The notes beneath the pieces were generated by a model. That model saw only the letters and a list, made by a program, of their open reading frames with translations, was not told where the DNA came from and made no database searches. Position numbers and translations under genes: made by a program. 64,000 bases of DNA from Paracentrotus lividus (lineage: Eukaryota; Echinodermata; Echinoidea; Camarodonta; Echinidae). This document shows positions 58,301 to 64,000 of the stretch, one piece after another (position 1 is the first letter of the stretch; each line of letters opens with the position of its first letter). The stretch covers positions 1 through 64,000 of the forward strand of contig CALNVZ010000277.1 of assembly GCA_940671915.1 (NCBI GenBank), in the 5' to 3' direction.

Positions 58301-60243
58301 AGTTTTTCTCCGATTGAAAAAAGGTTTGTGGCAAGCGTGAATGTCACCATTTTTTAACTAGCCTTATCAGTCACCAAAATACGTAGCCTGCGATTCAGTC
58401 ACTGACAAAAAAGGTGGCGGACGAAAACCGGAGTTCAATCGGACGTTTGTTCTGCGGAAAGAATGACGCGAGTTTTAGTTCGGCGGACGGAAAATCCTGA
58501 ACGATATCAGGTTTTTTTTGTCCCGCTTTTGCATTTCTGGGCGTTTTTCACCGCCCGGATCATAAAAACCCTGCTACACATACCGGCGGAGGAGGGTTAA
58601 GAGATTTCCTACATGATGTCAGAAACAAGACATAATTATGTATTCAAGCAATCATAACATATTATTTACATGAAGGCACTTACAGAAAGTCTTGCAGGTC
58701 ATGAATCAGTGAATTCAAATCTCTTGTGGTAGAAAAAAATCATATTAAGAAATCAGCAGCAGTGACACTGTAAATTGTTGAGAAGGAAGAGCCTGATGTG
58801 GAGCCACCGGTAGTAGCGCTGCACACTTTGTTTGAACAAACATCCACGAAGATTAATACATATGGACTGCGCCAAATCGGTAAATCCAGAATCAAAATTG
58901 ACTATATTATCATATCACAGAAGATGGAGATTAGCATCACCAAGTTCGCACCTACCCAGGTGCTGACTGCGGTTGCGGACCATCTAGCTTTTATGTGCAC
59001 GTTTCAAAATTGCGCATTGAAAAGGATAGAAATTGGCATACTGCACTCCCAGTTGATCCTTGAAGAATCTCAAGTCATGATCATTCTGCAATGGAAGTCT
59101 CAGACAAACTCCGTAAGCCAGACTGCTATCCATTGGTAGAAGAAATCATCCGAACAAACTTTGGCAAACATTGAAATGATGTCATATTAATATATGCTGC
59201 CAAGAAGACTGTGCCAAGCGACGAAAAAGACAACAAGGAATGGAATCTACAGAGACACGTAATCAAAAATTGACGAAAGAAAAAGAGCTGTAAGGCTACT
59301 GGTCTGAGAAATTTTACGTGACGAGTGTTGTACTCAACAATGTAATAAGAAGTACAAAACGTCTATTGAGATACGATATGACATCAGAAGAAACAGTTGA
59401 TAGCAATGACTGAAGTTCGAAAAGTCTCAGTCAACTAACTCAACCAGAGAAATGTGCAAAGCATGTCAGAGCAATTCAGCAAGCAAGTTTACACCAAGAC
59501 TTGACTCTGTTAAATAGCGAATCAAAGGAGCAGTCCTATCCCAGAAGAGCTGATGTGAAAGAAACAAGATGGAAAGAATATTGCAGTAAATTATATAAGA
59601 AGACCAGATGATTGATTTTTGAGGCTGTGGATCAAAAAAGCAAGAACGGAGCCCCCGACCCCTGAGGGATGAAAATGAATCAAGAGTGGCTCTTGAAACA
59701 ACATAAAAATGGGAAAAGCCCTGGATGTGTGGACATACCATCGAACTTCTCAATACATTGCAGGAAAAAAGAGCAATCGATATTAATGCATCAACTTGTG
59801 TCACGTCATCTGGCGAGACGAAGAGTGGCTAGAAGAACTAGGTGAAGTCAGATCTTGATGATATGAAGATCATTGCTATCAATTGTGCAGAACAACCGGA
59901 CAATCGCTATAATATGCACTTGCTGCAATGGTGATTTAAAAGATAAATAGCAGCAAGAGATGAAGAACAGACTTAGAAAAAGAGATATCTATATACAGCT
60001 CAAGCTTGTCTTTAGACGCAGGGCGTGGAACGAGAGATCAGATGACCACAATCTGAAGAATGATATGGAAAATGACGAGAATGTGAGGAGGATATTGTAC
60101 AATTGCCTTCATCGATATAGTAATAGCTTCGATACCAATCAGACATGTTACGTCTTATGGGGCAGGGAATGTATGAATGGGCTTTCCCAGCACACATCAT
60201 TGAGTCTCCTACGTCAAACTGTACCTCGATTCAGATGGGCAGA
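55384..60243 (+). repeat. Error-rich direct copy of 31,554-36,258
   Basis: Contains, in the same order as the clean locus: repeat B copy 2, the CCCC/GGGG hairpin, the piggyBac-like element (about 56,300-57,440), the CCATGGATATATCCATGG palindrome (58,003-58,020), the GC foldback (58,410-58,590) and the RTE-like LINE. The LINE starts near 58,740 and stops abruptly at 60,243, at the point equivalent to 36,258 in the RT gene. Frames are broken by frequent indels. Confidence 0.75.
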
Positions 60244-60406
60244 TCTAGAAGGTAACATCCTGTCAACTACCAACCTGCTGTAATTGTAATATGGCATGGC
60301 TCGCTCGCTTTGTTCCCACTTAATGTCGTAATGAAACGAAACGAAAAGTAGGAACTCCTATATTTTTCTAGAACATGTAGAAGGTAACATCCTGTCAGCT
60401 ACTTAC
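60244..60406 (-). pseudogene. FN3 exon stub and intron
   Basis: 60,280-60,335 holds only the last ~50 bp of an FN3 exon (CTCGCTTTGTTCCCACTTAA word on the plus strand), running directly into intron sequence (ACGAAAAGTAGGAACTCC). The deletion removes the acceptor and most of the domain. The same stub recurs in the low-quality copies at ~41,270 and ~44,640, so it is a real feature of the array. Confidence 0.6.
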
Positions 60407-60670
60407 CTGCTGTTATAGTAATATAACATGGCTCACTCTCTTTGTTCCCACTTATTGTCGTGATGGTCATATTGTAGTCAGCTCCACATGTTGGTAGACC
60501 AGTACAGGTGAAACTTGTCGTGCTTGCATCCAAAGTTTGTGTTTCAGTAAATGACCCATCTGAACATGTCACATTAAAACCATCGTACTCTCCACTCGGA
60601 GCAGTCCAACTTGCTGAGACAGAATCGATTGTAGCTCCAGATTCAGTCAGGTCTTCCACCTTACAAGGCA
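60407..60670 (-). CDS. Fibronectin type III exon, array unit 1
   Basis: A 264-bp phase 1-1 exon; acceptor CAG at 60,671-60,673, donor GTAAGT at 60,401-60,406. It encodes an intact FN3 domain (SASWTAPSGEYDGFNVTC, TLDASTTSFTCTGLPTCG, TITTISGNKESEPC). It differs from the exon at 40,439-40,702 mainly by STTS for STRS and TISG for TLSG, so the two units are recent duplicates. Introns between units are ~149 bp and also near-identical (TCTAGAAAAATGTAGGAGTT word), showing that the duplication unit is exon plus intron. Confidence 0.9.
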
Positions 60671-60819
60671 CTGAAAAGGACAACGTCAATTTAGCGTTAA
60701 GAAAATCATGTAGACTAGACCCCTTTGTACACAAAAATGACCAGAAATAAAAAGAAAATGGAACGAAAAGTAGGAACTCCTACATTTTTCTAGAAGGTAA
60801 CATCCTGTCAACTACCAAC

Positions 60820-61083
60820 CTGCTGTAATTGTAATATGGCATGGCTCGCTCGCTTTCCTCCCACTTAATGTCGTGATGATCATATTGTAGTCAGCCCCAC
60901 ATGTTGATAGACCAGTACAGGTAAAACTTGTCGTGCTTGCATCGAAAGTTTGTGTTTCAGTAAATGACTCATCTGAACATGTCACATTAAAACCATCGTA
61001 CTCTCCACTAGGAGCAGTCCAACTTGCTGAGACAGAATCGATTGTAGCTCCAGATTCAGTCAGGTCTTCCACCTTACAAGGCA
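60820..61083 (-). CDS. Fibronectin type III exon, array unit 2
   Basis: A 264-bp exon exactly 413 bp from unit 1. It encodes an intact FN3 domain with private changes SDES, TFDAS, GLST, NMIITT and GRKASEPCH. The donor is GTTGGT instead of GTAAGT; it still begins GT, but is weaker. Same phase and cysteine pattern as unit 1. Confidence 0.9.
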
Positions 61084-61232
61084 CTGAAAAGGACAACGTC
61101 AATTTAGCGTTAAGAAAATCATGTAGATTAGACCCCTTTGTACACAAAAATGACCAGAAATAAAAAGAAAATGGAACGAAAAGTAGGAACTCCTACATTT
61201 TTCTAGAAGGTAACATCCTGTCAACTACCAAC

Positions 61233-61496
61233 CTGCTGTAATTGTAATATGGCATGGCTCGCTCGCTTTGTTCCCACTTAATGTCGTAATGGTCATATCG
61301 TAGTCAGCTCCACATGTTGGTAGACCAGTACAGCTAAAACCTCTCGTGCTTGCATCCAAAGTTTGTATTTCAGTAAATGACCCATCTGAACATGTCACAT
61401 TAAAACCATCGTACTGTCCACTAGGAGCACTCCAACTTGCAGAGAAAGAATCGATTGTAGCTCGAGATTCGGTCAGGTCTTCCACCTTACAAGGCA
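61233..61496 (-). CDS. Fibronectin type III exon, array unit 3
   Basis: A 264-bp exon 413 bp from unit 2, with private changes ESRATIDSFSASWSAPSGQ, TEIQT, STRGFSC and ADYDMT. The donor again reads GTTGGT. The domain is intact, with conserved Trp and Tyr and the five cysteines. Confidence 0.9.
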
Positions 61497-61635
61497 CTGA
61501 AAAGGACAACGTCAATTTAGCGTTAAGAAAATCATGTAGACTAGACCCCTATGTACACAAAAATAAAAAGAAAATAAAACGAAAAGTGGGAACTCCTAGA
61601 TTTTTCTAAAAGGTAACATCCTGTCAACTACCAAC

Positions 61636-61766
61636 CTGCTGTAATCGTAATATAACATGGCTCGCTCTCTTTGTTTCCACTTAATGTCGTGATGGTCATA
61701 TTGTAGTCAGCTCCACATGTTGGTAGACCAGTACAGGTGAAACTTGTCGTGCTTGCATCCAAAGTT
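61636..61766 (-). CDS. Fibronectin type III exon, array unit 4, cut by the junction
   Basis: The 3' half of a fourth unit (AETLDASTTSFTCTGLPTCG to EPCYITITA). The intron before it is ~10 bp shorter than the others. At about 61,767 the exon stops within ACACAAACTTTGG and the sequence jumps into the RTE-like arm. Both sides share TTCAGATGGG, so the join lies in a 10-bp microhomology; this fits a misjoin or an end-to-end overlap error. Confidence 0.7.
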
Positions 61767-64000
61767 TCTGCCCATCTGAATCGAGGTACAGTTTGACGTA
61801 GGAGACTCAATGATGTGTGCTGGGAAAGCCCATTCATACATTCCCTGCCCCATAAGACGTAACATGTCTGATTGGTATCGAAGCTATTACTATATCGATG
61901 AAGGCAATTGTACAATATCCTCCTCACATTCTCGTCATTTTCCATATCATTCTTCAGATTGTGGTCATCTGATCTCTCGTTCCACGCCCTGCGTCTAAAG
62001 ACAAGCTTGAGCTGTATATAGATATCTCTTTTTCTAAGTCTGTTCTTCATCTCTTGCTGCTATTTATCTTTTAAATCACCATTGCAGCAAGTGCATATTA
62101 TAGCGATTGTCCGGTTGTTCTGCACAATTGATAGCAATGATCTTCATATCATCAAGATCTGACTTCACCTAGTTCTTCTAGCCACTCTTCGTCTCGCCAG
62201 ATGACGTGACACAAGTTGATGCATTAATATCGATTGCTCTTTTTTCCTGCAATGTATTGAGAAGTTCGATGGTATGTCCACACATCCAGGGCTTTTCCCA
62301 TTTTTATGTTGTTTCAAGAGCCACTCTTGATTCATTTTCATCCCTCAGGGGTCGGGGGCTCCGTTCTTGCTTTTTTGATCCACAGCCTCAAAAATCAATC
62401 ATCTGGTCTTCTTATATAATTTACTGCAATATTCTTTCCATCTTGTTTCTTTCACATCAGCTCTTCTGGGATAGGACTGCTCCTTTGATTCGCTATTTAA
62501 CAGAGTCAAGTCTTGGTGTAAACTTGCTTGCTGAATTGCTCTGACATGCTTTGCACATTTCTCTGGTTGAGTTAGTTGACTGAGACTTTTCGAACTTCAG
62601 TCATTGCTATCAACTGTTTCTTCTGATGTCATATCGTATCTCAATAGACGTTTTGTACTTCTTATTACATTGTTGAGTACAACACTCGTCACGTAAAATT
62701 TCTCAGACCAGTAGCCTTACAGCTCTTTTTCTTTCGTCAATTTTTGATTACGTGTCTCTGTAGATTCCATTCCTTGTTGTCTTTTTCGTCGCTTGGCACA
62801 GTCTTCTTGGCAGCATATATTAATATGACATCATTTCAATGTTTGCCAAAGTTTGTTCGGATGATTTCTTCTACCAATGGATAGCAGTCTGGCTTACGGA
62901 GTTTGTCTGAGACTTCCATTGCAGAATGATCATGACTTGAGATTCTTCAAGGATCAACTGGGAGTGCAGTATGCCAATTTCTATCCTTTTCAATGCGCAA
63001 TTTTGAAACGTGCACATAAAAGCTAGATGGTCCGCAACCGCAGTCAGCACCTGGGTAGGTGCGAACTTGGTGATGCTAATCTCCATCTTCTGTGATATGA
63101 TAATATAGTCAATTTTGATTCTGGATTTACCGATTTGGCGCAGTCCATATGTATTAATCTTCGTGGATGTTTGTTCAAACAAAGTGTGCAGCGCTACTAC
63201 CGGTGGCTCCACATCAGGCTCTTCCTTCTCAACAATTTACAGTGTCACTGCTGCTGATTTCTTAATATGATTTTTTTCTACCACAAGAGATTTGAATTCA
63301 CTGATTCATGACCTGCAAGACTTTCTGTAAGTGCCTTCATGTAAATAATATGTTATGATTGCTTGAATACATAATTATGTCTTGTTTCTGACATCATGTA
63401 GGAAATCTCTTAACCCTCCTCCGCCGGTATGTGTAGCAGGGTTTTTATGATCCGGGCGGTGAAAAACGCCCAGAAATGCAAAAGCGGGACAAAAAAAACC
63501 TGATATCGTTCAGGATTTTCCGTCCGCCGAACTAAAACTCGCGTCATTCTTTCCGCAGAACAAACGTCCGATTGAACTCCGGTTTTCGTCCGCCACCTTT
63601 TTTGTCAGTGACTGAATCGCAGGCTACGTATTTTGGTGACTGATAAGGCTAGTTAAAAAATGGTGACATTCACGCTTGCCACAAACCTTTTTTCAATCGG
63701 AGAAAAACTTTTCTTAATAATAAATGAATATTTACAGACTGAGATTGTACCCGAAGGCTCAGCTTTAGTAACCCGCTTCAGGTAAGGCTCTTTCGATATG
63801 CAGATATAATCTTATCAAATTTATTCAGCGGAAAATAATTTCAGATAAACTTACTGATGCTTGGTATTTGTTGTATTGATTCAGCTAGATCTAGTCCCAC
63901 TAGTGCATCTCCTGTTATTATTATTATCTTGGGGTTTTTTTCAATAATAACTACGGTTCTACTTTCAAGGATAATGGTTTAGATCTAGGCTACCATGGAT
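61767..64000 (-). repeat. Exact inverted copy of 58,010-60,243
   Basis: Position x on the left corresponds to 122,010 - x on the right. Open frames map one to one with identical translations (58,798-59,139 with 62,871-63,212; 59,466-59,804 with 62,206-62,544), and I saw no mismatch in the stretches compared. The copied sequence is itself the indel-rich version of the RTE-like LINE and its left flank. The arm continues past the window end. Confidence 0.9.

Noticed and set aside
41000..60243. A large paralogous gene cluster or ancient multi-palindrome
   Set aside because: Copies differ mostly by single-base indels, share locus-specific accidents and keep unit-by-unit identity, which fits re-sequenced DNA better than evolved duplicates.

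Overview
This window looks like a repeat-rich, AT-rich invertebrate animal genome. There are no bacterial-style operons. Coding pieces are short exons with GT/AG splice borders, introns carry retroelements, and nearly all long open frames belong to transposons. The mix (Penelope-like, RTE-like and CR1-like retroelements, many TIR elements, tandem symmetrical fibronectin-III exons, an orphan GPCR-like exon) suits a marine deuterostome, most likely an echinoderm such as a sea urchin. That taxon call is an inference.

Layout. 1-5.4 kb: gene-free DNA with several TIR/MITE-like elements. 5.4-17.6 kb: one CR1-like LINE on the minus strand (3' end at 6,355, endonuclease fragment at 17,121-17,270). 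It is split by two nested TIR elements (8,591-13,295 and 13,839-17,120). The first carries smaller MITEs and a minisatellite; the second carries a 17-bp word repeated about nine times. Inverted copies of a ~300-bp repeat bracket the whole block. 17.6-25 kb: a GPCR-like exon, two recent tandem duplications, small MITEs and an unusual two-armed array of degenerate short words. 25.1-26.6 kb: a 5'-truncated Penelope-like element with a GIY-YIG domain, inverted terminal repeats and a hammerhead-like core. 26.9-34.5 kb: interleaved direct duplications and a TTAA-flanked piggyBac-like element. 34.8-40.3 kb: a decayed RTE-like LINE abutting a second, minus-strand Penelope-like element. 40.4 kb onwards: the edge of a tandem array of 264-bp fibronectin-III exons (413-bp period).

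From about 40.85 kb the character changes. 42.6-54.1 kb is an indel-riddled reverse complement of 30.7-40.8 kb plus the FN3 array. 55.4-60.24 kb is another indel-riddled copy in forward orientation, with a hinge near 54.73 kb. A clean FN3 segment (60,244-61,766) sits between two apparently identical arms (58,010-60,243 and 61,767-64,000) in opposite orientation. The noisy FN3 units carry the same unit-specific substitutions as the clean units. The simplest reading is that most of 41-64 kb is the same locus re-entered from error-rich, fold-back long-read sequence during gap filling, and not a biological multi-palindrome. That is the most consequential observation here. The two Penelope-like copies with hammerhead-like cores and the iteron-bearing 3.3-kb element are the most interesting biological signals.

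Host genes that can be supported are few: the FN3-repeat gene (minus strand; probably a large extracellular or receptor protein) and one exon of a rhodopsin-like GPCR (plus strand). Everything else is mobile-element DNA or unassigned non-coding sequence.
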